The notes: generated by a model from the sequence alone, not told the origin. Shown: positions 1-4,387, counted from the stretch's first letter. The stretch: DNA of 5,018 nucleotides from Lachnospiraceae bacterium (GCA_021199395.1 JAJQIE010000196.1:1-5018); one strand, 5' to 3'. Program-made: numbers and translations.

Positions 1-1
1 G

Positions 2-226
2 ATCGGAAGGAGGGCGAAAACGTTATCCGGGACGCTGATAGCGTGCGGGGTCGGCTCGCTTATCTCTTTTCAGAGTTTTATCAATATCGCGGTGGCGACC
101 GGGCTGCTGCCAAACACCGGACTGACGCTTCCATTTGTCAGCTATGGCCTGACCTCTCTGGTAAGCTTCTGTATTGGGATTGGCTTTGTACTGAATGTAG
201 GGCTGCAGACCAGAAAGTATCAATGA
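2..226 (+). CDS. rodA: SEDS family peptidoglycan glycosyltransferase (RodA/FtsW/SpoVE), C-terminal fragment
   Basis: Only the last 74 residues lie in the window; the 5' end is cut by the left edge. The frame is open from position 2 and stops at TGA 224-226. The fragment carries the C-terminal SEDS signature: FINIAVATGLLPNTG (fragment residues 26-40), then LTLPFVSYG (41-49), and a last hydrophobic helix at about 51-67 (SLVSFCIGIGFVLNVGL) ending in a short polar tail. SEDS proteins are multipass membrane enzymes that polymerise lipid II into glycan strands with a partner class B PBP. The usual SYGGSS motif reads SYGLTS here. I chose RodA over FtsW or SpoVE because mgsA follows directly, as in clostridial min-rodA-mgsA clusters; the fragment alone cannot separate the paralogues. 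Family assignment is firm, the symbol tentative. Confidence 0.88.
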   Translation: MGRRAKTLSGTLIACGVGSLISFQSFINIAVATGLLPNTGLTLPFVSYGLTSLVSFCIGIGFVLNVGLQTRKYQ

Positions 227-283
227 TCCGGTAGCATCCGTCCACCGTATCATACTCTTTTGGCATTTAAACCATATTAGCAG

Positions 284-292
284 AAAAGGGGG
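284..292 (+). promoter_or_regulatory. Ribosome binding site of mgsA
   Basis: AAAAGGGGG lies 10 nt before the ATG at 303. It is purine-rich but not a canonical AGGAGG. The 76-nt gap after the SEDS stop shows no convincing promoter and no terminator hairpin, so mgsA is probably co-transcribed with the upstream gene. Confidence 0.55.
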
Positions 293-302
293 TTCATCAG
301 TT

Positions 303-698
303 ATGAATGTAGCATTTATCGCGCACGACTCGAAAAAAAAGTTAATGCAGAACCTGTGCATTGCCTATCGCAGCATTCTTGTTAAAAACCAGCTTTACGC
401 GACCGGTACGACCGGACGGCTGATTGAGGAAGCGACCGGTCTGAATGTGCACAAGCTTCTTGCTGGACACATTGGCGGGGAAGAACAGCTTGGGGCGATG
501 ATTGAGCAGGGACAGATTGATTTAATGATTTTCTTTCGGGATCCGTTCTGCCCAAGGCCAAACGAACCGGATATCAATAAGGTCATCCGCCTTTGCGACG
601 TCCACAACGTCCCGTTGGCTACCAATATTGCTTCAGCGGAAATGCTTTTGAAATCACTCGAAAAAGGAGATCTGGAGTGGCGTGAAATGTACAGATAA
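303..698 (+). CDS. mgsA: Methylglyoxal synthase with altered active-site positions
   Basis: A 131-residue cytoplasmic protein of normal length for Firmicutes MgsA; the E. coli enzyme is 152. The family converts dihydroxyacetone phosphate to methylglyoxal plus phosphate, a bypass of lower glycolysis when phosphate is scarce. It aligns with E. coli MgsA, from memory, without gaps at an offset of 11 over the core. AHD at 7-9 matches E. coli His19/Asp20, Lys12 matches Lys23, and TGTTG at 34-38 is the phosphate-binding loop. IFFRDP gives Asp80 (= Asp91), EPD gives Asp90 (= Asp101), and the ending GDLEWREMY is typical of Gram-positive members. Oddities: Glu60 stands where E. coli has the catalytic base Asp71 (GGEEQ for GGDQQ), Ala54 replaces Ser65, and Asn87 replaces His98. 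The fold is certain; full activity is inferred. Its 3' end overlaps the next gene by 17 nt. Confidence 0.93.
   Translation: MNVAFIAHDSKKKLMQNLCIAYRSILVKNQLYATGTTGRLIEEATGLNVHKLLAGHIGGEEQLGAMIEQGQIDLMIFFRDPFCPRPNEPDINKVIRLCDVHNVPLATNIASAEMLLKSLEKGDLEWREMYR
663..681 (+). promoter_or_regulatory. Ribosome binding region of the carboxypeptidase, inside mgsA
   Basis: Two GGAG cores precede the GTG at 682: AAAGGAGA at 663-670 (GGAG ends 12 nt upstream) and GGAG at 674-677 (4 nt upstream). Both lie within the 3' coding end of mgsA, which points to translational coupling. They support GTG 682 as the start, because the only later in-frame methionines follow or interrupt the membrane segment. Confidence 0.55.
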
Positions 699-1767
699 TG
701 AAGCCCGCGAACGTCTCGGTTATACGGAACGCGAATGGGCAAGAATACTGGAACAGGAAAAGAGAGAAAAAAAACGGAACAGAAGGCTTGCAGCTATTCT
801 TGCGTTTTTTCTGGCGCTTGTTGCCTGTATGGGATTTCTTGTTTATTATCTGGTATTCCGGTCGCATGATTATACATTGTCCTTTGCATACGACAGTACA
901 GACACGGTGCTGGGTATCGGCACCATACTGGATGGATTTGAAGCAGAAGACGGGTTTGCGTCGGATTTATGTGTTATTACCGGAGACGAAAATACTTCGG
1001 CGCTTTCCCTGGAATCCTACTCGGCAGCCTTATTTGACCTGAACGATCAGGAAACCTTATACGCTAAGGACGTATTCACAGAGCGTTCCCCGGCCAGTAT
1101 TACCAAAATCATGACCGCCCTGGTCACACTGAAATACGGCAATCTGGATGACCAGATCACAATCACCGATGCAGCGCTCGATATAGAAGAAGGATCTTCT
1201 GTCTGCGACCTCAAGGTGGGAGACGTTCTTTCTCTGAGACAGCTGTTATACGGTATGATGATCGCTTCGGGAAATGATGCGGCAATGGTGATCGCTGAAT
1301 ATATTGGCGGCTCAGTAGATGGATTTGTAGAGCTTATGAATGAGGAGGCAAAAGCGCTGGGCGCGACCAGTACCCATTTTGCGAACCCTCACGGACTGAC
1401 CGATTCGGAACACTATACGAGCGTTTATGACATCTATCTGATTTTTAATGCGGCCATGCAATATGACACCTTTCTGGATATTATTAACCGTGAAAAATTT
1501 TACGCGGAATACACAGACGCCGACGGGGAAGCTGTGGCTGTCACCTGGGATTCTACCAACCAGTATTTTACGGGGGAAGCCGCCGCGCCGGACGGAGTCA
1601 TCGTCTATGGCGGCAAAACCGGAACTACCAGCGACGCTGGTGCATGTCTGGCTCTTCTGGCTAAGGATCTGTACGGAAATCCTTATCTGGCCGTTATCCT
1701 GCACGCGGAAGATAAGGAAATTCTTTATTCTGAAATGAACGGGTTGCTGTCGCTGATCAATGGATAA
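682..1767 (+). CDS. D-alanyl-D-alanine carboxypeptidase (low-molecular-weight PBP, S11 family), N-terminally anchored
   Basis: A 361-residue serine-type DD-peptidase that trims the terminal D-Ala from peptidoglycan stem peptides outside the membrane. All three penicillin-binding motifs are present in order: SITK (Ser139 nucleophile, Lys142), SGN (196-198) and KTG (312-314, in YGGKTGTT). Flanking sequence is typical of the family (ERSPASITKIMTALVTL, GMMIASGNDAA, FANPHGLTD). Instead of a cleavable signal peptide there is a roughly 35-residue charged cytoplasmic tail, very basic just before a hydrophobic segment at about 36-58, so it is probably a type II membrane anchor. The protein ends soon after the KTG domain and lacks the C-terminal beta-domain and amphipathic anchor of PBP5/DacA. 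The GTG start overlaps mgsA by 17 nt. It resembles the DacF/DacB group; I give no symbol because paralogues are common in clostridia. Confidence 0.93.
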   Translation: MKCTDNEARERLGYTEREWARILEQEKREKKRNRRLAAILAFFLALVACMGFLVYYLVFRSHDYTLSFAYDSTDTVLGIGTILDGFEAEDGFASDLCVITGDENTSALSLESYSAALFDLNDQETLYAKDVFTERSPASITKIMTALVTLKYGNLDDQITITDAALDIEEGSSVCDLKVGDVLSLRQLLYGMMIASGNDAAMVIAEYIGGSVDGFVELMNEEAKALGATSTHFANPHGLTDSEHYTSVYDIYLIFNAAMQYDTFLDIINREKFYAEYTDADGEAVAVTWDSTNQYFTGEAAAPDGVIVYGGKTGTTSDAGACLALLAKDLYGNPYLAVILHAEDKEILYSEMNGLLSLING

Positions 1768-1808
1768 AACAGCGAACAGGTTATATACCGTTGGATGAAA
1801 AAAGGGTG

Positions 1809-1837
1809 TTGTAATTTTTATGTAAATAGTCTATAAT
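1809..1837 (+). promoter_or_regulatory. Sigma-A-type promoter of the P-loop gene
   Basis: TTGTAA (1809-1814), a 17-nt spacer and a perfect TATAAT (1832-1837) predict a transcript start near 1844. No terminator hairpin is visible between the carboxypeptidase stop and this promoter, so read-through from the upstream operon is also possible. The same TTGTAA plus 17-nt spacing recurs at the promoter at 2754-2782. Confidence 0.8.
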
Positions 1838-1863
1838 CAGTGCATGAATTTATATCCGCTACT

Positions 1864-1871
1864 AAAGGAGG
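1864..1871 (+). promoter_or_regulatory. Strong ribosome binding site that fixes the P-loop gene start
   Basis: AAAGGAGG ends 8 nt before the ATG at 1880. The longer reading frame from ATG 1844 would begin right at the predicted transcript start with no leader, so 1880 is clearly the better start. Confidence 0.88.
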
Positions 1872-1879
1872 AGAGGCCC

Positions 1880-2302
1880 ATGATACAGTTAATTTTAGGT
1901 GACAAGGGGAAAGGCAAAACAAAGGTATTACTTGACAAAGTAAATACCGAGATTAAGACAGCGCACGGCAGTATCGTGTATCTTGACAAAAGCGCAAAGC
2001 ATATGTACGAGCTTAACAATAAGGTTCGTCTTATTGACATTTCCGGTTTTGATTTGAAATCCAGTGAAGAGTTTATTGGTTTTATTTATGGCGTTCTGTC
2101 ACAGGATCACGATCTGGAACAGATGTATCTTGACAGTTTCCTTACTATCGCCAGGACAGAAGATTCCGGTGCGGCGAATGCAGTTCTTGAGAAGCTCTGT
2201 GAGATTGGCAATAAATTTGACGTATCATTCGTTATCAGTATTTCTCTGCAGGCTGCTGACATTGAACCTAAATTCAGAGAGTATGTTATTGCGGAATTAT
2301 GA
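1880..2302 (+). CDS. Small P-loop ATP-binding protein of unknown function
   Basis: A 140-residue soluble protein. Near its N-terminus, after one hydrophobic strand (IQLIL), is a Walker A loop, GDKGKGKT (residues 7-14, GxxxxGKT form). YLDKSAK (34-40) and VRLIDISGF (49-57) look like further core strands. QMYLDSFLTI (81-90) could be a Walker B-type strand ending at Asp85, and FDVSFVISISL (113-123) is a last hydrophobic strand. It has no signal peptide or membrane segment, and at 140 residues it is a minimal single-domain P-loop protein. Similar short clostridial proteins are, as I recall, labelled 'twitching motility protein PilT'. That name looks misleading: no PilT hexamerisation or Asp-box features are visible and no pilus genes are nearby. 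It has its own promoter and faces the DUF378 gene. ATP or GTP binding is a fair inference; the role is unknown. Confidence 0.82.
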   Translation: MIQLILGDKGKGKTKVLLDKVNTEIKTAHGSIVYLDKSAKHMYELNNKVRLIDISGFDLKSSEEFIGFIYGVLSQDHDLEQMYLDSFLTIARTEDSGAANAVLEKLCEIGNKFDVSFVISISLQAADIEPKFREYVIAEL

Positions 2303-2335
2303 TTGCATAAAGATCGAGTAGAAAGATTTTCTCCC

Positions 2336-2359
2336 TACTCGCTGCGCGGGGTGCGGACA
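2336..2359 (+). repeat. GC-rich repeat, copy A
   Basis: Shares a 15-base exact block, TACTCGCTGCGCGGG, with copy B at 2833-2855, followed by CGGACA in both, with a 1-nt length difference and one substitution between. It lies just after the P-loop gene stop in non-coding sequence. Here the local palindrome is reduced to about 5 bp around a TGC loop, unlike the well-paired copy B. Confidence 0.6.
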
Positions 2360-2388
2360 GCACAGCTGTCATATTCTTTACGTACCCC
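2348..2388 (+). other. Nested stem-loop in the convergent intergenic region
   Basis: GGGGTGCG (2348-2355) can pair with CGTACCCC (2381-2388), with one G-T pair, around an inner perfect hairpin GACAGC-ACA-GCTGTC (2356-2370). Ten unpaired A/T-rich bases (2371-2380) fill the 3' side. No T-run follows, so it is not a standard terminator. It may stabilise the 3' end of the P-loop transcript or belong to a dispersed palindromic element. Confidence 0.45.
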
Positions 2389-2393
2389 TGTGC

Positions 2394-2439
2394 ATAAAAT
2401 GCGCCCGGCAGTGGTCATGCCGGGCGTCAGATGTTTTAT
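2394..2439. terminator. Bidirectional intrinsic terminator between convergent genes
   Basis: A perfect 9-bp stem, CGCCCGGCA (2402-2410) with TGCCGGGCG (2418-2426), encloses the loop GTGGTCA. It is flanked by ATAAAA (2394-2399) and TTTTAT (2434-2439), which are also complementary. The stem serves the + strand P-loop transcript, although the T-tract begins 7 nt after it. It also serves the - strand DUF378 transcript, where the stem is followed by CATTTTAT. The DUF378 stop codon at 2436-2438 sits inside the flanking T-tract. Confidence 0.75.
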
Positions 2440-2648
2440 TCCTCCCGGCCCATCGACGAGATTCGGCCAAAGAAGCTTAGCAGATACAGACCAGCCAGGC
2501 CAACAAGGGCATATATAATTCTTGAAATCCAGGTCATATCACCGAATATCAGATTTACCAGATCCAGTTTAAAGAATCCGATCAGTCCCCAATTTACTGC
2601 ACCGATGATGACCAGAGTGAGTGCTGTATAGTCCAGACCCTTACTCAT
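2436..2648 (-). CDS. DUF378 family small membrane protein (YuzA-like)
   Basis: A 70-residue protein with two predicted membrane helices, about residues 8-26 (centred on LVIIGAVNWGLIGFF) and 41-60 (ISRIIYALVGLAGLYLLSFF), joined by a short loop. The GAVNWGLIG motif followed by RIIYALVGLAGLY is characteristic of DUF378, which includes B. subtilis YuzA. No function is established for the family. The ATG is supported by AAAGGAGAG ending 7 nt upstream on the minus strand. The gene stands alone, convergent with the P-loop gene and divergent from the HlyD-like gene, with its own promoter and a terminator immediately downstream. Family call firm, role unknown. Confidence 0.9.
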   Translation of the reverse strand: MSKGLDYTALTLVIIGAVNWGLIGFFKLDLVNLIFGDMTWISRIIYALVGLAGLYLLSFFGRISSMGREE

Positions 2649-2655
2649 AATGTTT

Positions 2656-2664
2656 CTCTCCTTT
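2656..2664 (-). promoter_or_regulatory. Ribosome binding site of the DUF378 gene
   Basis: On the minus strand AAAGGAGAG lies 7 nt before the ATG (complement of 2646-2648), a near-ideal site confirming the start. Confidence 0.8.
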
Positions 2665-2678
2665 CGGCTTTTTCAGAC

Positions 2679-2703
2679 TGATGACAAATGATACCTGTCA
2701 TCA
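2679..2703 (-). other. Hairpin in the predicted 5' leader of the DUF378 gene
   Basis: TGATGACA (2679-2686) and TGTCATCA (2696-2703) form a perfect 8-bp stem with a 9-nt loop. It falls between the predicted minus-strand promoter and the ribosome binding site, so it would be in the DUF378 mRNA leader. No poly-U follows and I recognise no riboswitch class. Confidence 0.5.
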
Positions 2704-2717
2704 TCCTGGTCATACAT

Positions 2718-2747
2718 AGCATAACCAATCCTTCTTTTTTTATTCAA
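2718..2747 (-). promoter_or_regulatory. Candidate promoter of the DUF378 gene
   Basis: On the minus strand TTGAAT (complement of 2742-2747), an 18-nt A-rich spacer and TATGCT (complement of 2718-2723) match the sigma-A consensus at 4 of 6 positions each. The predicted start near 2711 gives a leader of about 60 nt. Only 6 bp separate its -35 box from the -35 box of the opposite promoter. Confidence 0.45.
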
Positions 2748-2753
2748 AACAAC

Positions 2754-2782
2754 TTGTAACTGTAATCGGAACATGCTAAAAT
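2754..2782 (+). promoter_or_regulatory. Promoter of the HlyD-like gene
   Basis: TTGTAA (2754-2759), a 17-nt spacer and TAAAAT (2777-2782) with an extended TG one base upstream (2774-2775) predict transcription from about 2789. That leaves a leader of roughly 115 nt containing GC-rich palindromic sequence before the ribosome binding site. Confidence 0.65.
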
Positions 2783-2786
2783 GAAA

Positions 2787-2827
2787 GCCGCGCGTAAAGG
2801 TTGCGCTTCGCGCAAGGAGCGGCCTTC
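2787..2827 (+). repeat. GC-rich palindromic element in the HlyD-like gene leader
   Basis: An outer stem GCCGC (2787-2791) with GCGGC (2819-2823) encloses a perfect hairpin TTGCGC-TTC-GCGCAA (2801-2815). AAGG (2797-2800) and CCTT (2823-2826) offer an alternative outer pairing. It is far more GC-rich than the flanks and lies directly against copy B of the repeat. It may be one half of a compound intergenic palindromic repeat. As RNA, the predicted start at about 2789 would cut off the 5' side of the outer stem. Confidence 0.5.
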
Positions 2828-2854
2828 GTCCATACTCGCTGCGCGGGTACGGAC
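2828..2854 (+). repeat. Imperfect palindrome containing repeat copy B
   Basis: A 27-nt hairpin: GTCCATACTCGC (2828-2839), loop TGC, GCGGGTACGGAC (2843-2854). It has twelve paired positions with one A-C mismatch and one T-G pair. TACTCGCTGCGCGGG at 2833-2847 is identical to part of copy A at 2336-2350, about 500 bp away in the same orientation. It lies within the predicted mRNA leader of the HlyD-like gene and has no T-run, so it is not an obvious terminator. Confidence 0.6.
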
Positions 2855-2891
2855 ATATGATAGAATGATTTGCATGGTTTTGGGATGCTAC

Positions 2892-2897
2892 AGGAGG
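2892..2897 (+). promoter_or_regulatory. Ribosome binding site selecting a TTG start
   Basis: AGGAGG sits 5 nt before TTG 2903. The other in-frame starts, TTG 2870 and ATG 2885, lie upstream of this site and have no comparable sequence before them. TTG 2903 is therefore preferred despite being a rarer codon. Confidence 0.78.
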
Positions 2898-2902
2898 CTT
2901 TC

Positions 2903-4267
2903 TTGAATACTCACAGACATGGAAATAAGATAACAAAATACAGACGTTATTCGTTTTTTAATATTGGCACCCTCCTGTTTGGGCTTGTTTTCATCTATAT
3001 GATTATTATGGTAGTCATGTACGCGACGCAGACACATATTACTTCTTATGAAGTAACCAAGGGCTCTCTGACCGGAAATTACCGTTACGAAGCTCTGGCG
3101 CTGCGGGAAGAGACGGTCGTGACTGCGACGCATTCTGGCAGTGTACGGTATTTTGAACGTGAAGGTGCCAAAACATCCGCTGGCAGTACGGTATGTGCGA
3201 TAGATGAATCCGGCAGTACCGTTATTTCTTCCGTCAGCAATTTTTCCATGACGTCTGAGGATGAGGAACGTCTTCAGGAGATGATATCCAGCTTTACAAT
3301 AAATTTTTCATCCGATAACTTTCAGAAGACTTATGATCTGAAATCCAGTGTGGAGGGGCTCATTTCAGAAGTGATAGAAGAGAATTCCGCCAGTTCTTCA
3401 ACTGCGCGGAATGCCTGCTATGCGCCTTCATCTGGTTTTGTCCTGTACAAGATTGACGGTTTCGAGGATACAACCGAAGCTGAACTGACGTCGTCAATGT
3501 TTTCACAGAGCAATTATTCTGTCACCAATCTTCGCAGCCAGGAAACGGTATCTGCCGGAGATAATCTGTTTAAGCTTGTAACCAGTGAGGAATGGGCGCT
3601 GTATTTTCCGATTGACAGCAGCTCCGCCACAGAGCTGGCGGATTCTTCTACTATAAAGTTCCGTTTTCTGAAAGACAACGTCACATTCACCTCGTCTTTT
3701 TCTATTATCACAAATGACGGCGAGTCTTTCGGCAAAATAACACTCGATAATTCTCTCGTCCGCTATGTAACGGACCGCTATCTGGAAATTGAACTGGTGA
3801 TGAATAAAAAGACGGGACTGAAGGTTCCGATTTCCGCGATATCATCCCGGTCCTTTTATAAGATACCGGAGGAATACGCGACCGTAAATGAGAGTACGGA
3901 GGATGAGATCACATTAAAGGTCGAAAGCTTTGCTGAAAACGGTTCCTCCAATATAAAATACCTGACCGCTACTGTCTACAGTCACTCGGATGGATATTAT
4001 CTTATTGATAAAGAGCTGCTGGCCGAGGACGATTATCTGCTGTCTGAGAGCTCATCCTCACGCAAGCGGATTTCTGAAGACGATGTTGAGACATTATACG
4101 GCGTTTACAATATCAATAAGGGCTATGCGGTTTTCCGGGAGATTACGATTATTGACCAGAATGAGGAATACTGTATTGTCGAGAGCAATAACACTTATGG
4201 CCTGGCTGCCTACGACTATATTGCGCTGGATGCCTCCATGGTTACGGATGACCAGATCGTATACTGA
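2903..4267 (+). CDS. Single-pass HlyD/RND-adaptor-like envelope protein
   Basis: A 454-residue protein, read from TTG 2903. A basic cytoplasmic tail (KYRRY) leads into one membrane helix at about residues 20-41, so most of the protein is outside. After it comes a barrel-sandwich (lipoyl-like) half, roughly 68-101, with SGSVRYFEREGAKTSAG typical of HlyD adaptors. A low-complexity acidic/serine helical stretch follows at about 115-165 where adaptors have their hairpin. The second half-motif is around 172-227 (APSSGFVLYKIDG, then ETVSAGDNLFKLV). Beta-rich regions end in the adaptor-type LKVPISAISSRSFYKIP (306-322) and YGVYNINKGYAVFREITII (399-417). In Gram-negatives such proteins bridge an inner-membrane pump to an outer-membrane channel; here no transporter gene is visible. 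The gene precedes yggS, as in many Lachnospiraceae near sepF. An envelope or division role is inference. Confidence 0.8.
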   Translation: MNTHRHGNKITKYRRYSFFNIGTLLFGLVFIYMIIMVVMYATQTHITSYEVTKGSLTGNYRYEALALREETVVTATHSGSVRYFEREGAKTSAGSTVCAIDESGSTVISSVSNFSMTSEDEERLQEMISSFTINFSSDNFQKTYDLKSSVEGLISEVIEENSASSSTARNACYAPSSGFVLYKIDGFEDTTEAELTSSMFSQSNYSVTNLRSQETVSAGDNLFKLVTSEEWALYFPIDSSSATELADSSTIKFRFLKDNVTFTSSFSIITNDGESFGKITLDNSLVRYVTDRYLEIELVMNKKTGLKVPISAISSRSFYKIPEEYATVNESTEDEITLKVESFAENGSSNIKYLTATVYSHSDGYYLIDKELLAEDDYLLSESSSSRKRISEDDVETLYGVYNINKGYAVFREITIIDQNEEYCIVESNNTYGLAAYDYIALDASMVTDDQIVY

Positions 4268-4299
4268 TTTTGATTTTCTGTGAAAAGCTGGACATGAAA

Positions 4300-4330
4300 C
4301 GGTTCTGCGTTTTACTGGCACGCAGAACCG
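4300..4330. other. Perfect 11-bp hairpin downstream of the HlyD-like gene
   Basis: CGGTTCTGCGT (4300-4310) pairs exactly with ACGCAGAACCG (4320-4330) around the 9-nt loop TTTACTGGC. Its position 33 nt after the stop suggests a terminator or processing site. However, there is no T-run after it on the + strand and only three Ts on the - strand, so intrinsic termination would be weak. It could act as a partial terminator, an mRNA-end stabiliser or a binding site. Confidence 0.55.
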
Positions 4331-4357
4331 CTCGAAACAAAGTGTAAATGCCGCTGG

Positions 4358-4385
4358 TACACAGCAGCGACGCATATGATATCAT
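4358..4385 (+). promoter_or_regulatory. Weak candidate promoter of yggS
   Basis: TACACA (4358-4363), a 16-nt spacer and TATCAT (4380-4385), with an extended TG at 4377-4378, could start transcription near 4392. The -35 matches only 4 of 6 bases. Co-transcription with the HlyD-like gene is the alternative. Confidence 0.3.
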
Positions 4386-4387
4386 AT
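4374..4387. promoter_or_regulatory. 14-bp perfect palindrome, possible operator
   Basis: ATATGATATCATAT reads the same on both strands and lies 11 bp before the yggS ribosome binding site, overlapping the candidate -10 box. A regulator site is possible, but A/T-rich palindromes of this kind also arise by chance in -10 regions. Confidence 0.3.

Noticed and set aside
43..234. 63-codon + strand open frame over the left edge
   Set aside because: It runs in a different frame from the SEDS protein, whose translation shows an unmistakable family signature over the same bases.
333..340. Run of eight A in mgsA, and a second at 767-774 in the carboxypeptidase gene, as frameshift or phase-variation sites
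   Set aside because: Both genes are intact in frame, the runs are Lys codons in A-rich contexts, and shifted frames give no sensible product.
398..440. Repeated GACCGG motifs in mgsA as a short repeat array
   Set aside because: They fall on codons of the conserved TGTTG loop and nearby Ala-Thr-Gly residues and are explained by coding constraint.
698..1042. 114-codon + strand frame starting at the mgsA stop
   Set aside because: Its translation is arginine/tryptophan-rich noise overlapping the carboxypeptidase, which carries all three catalytic motifs in the other frame.
1768..1820. Terminator after the carboxypeptidase gene, given a T-run at 1815-1819
   Set aside because: No GC-containing stem precedes the T-run; only weak A-T pairing is possible, and the T-run lies in the spacer of a good promoter.
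1844..1879. Upstream ATG extending the P-loop protein by 12 residues
   Set aside because: It coincides with the predicted transcript start and has no ribosome binding site, whereas ATG 1880 has an ideal one.
2303..2518. 71-codon + strand frame through the convergent junction
   Set aside because: It spans the terminator and repeats, has no ribosome binding site, and runs antisense to the well-supported DUF378 gene.
2649..2720. Possible riboswitch in the DUF378 leader
   Set aside because: Only a simple hairpin is present; I find no conserved core of the c-di-GMP, preQ1, fluoride or T-box classes.
2673..2936. 87-codon - strand frame upstream of the DUF378 gene
   Set aside because: It crosses the divergent promoters and the palindromic repeats and has no recognisable protein character.
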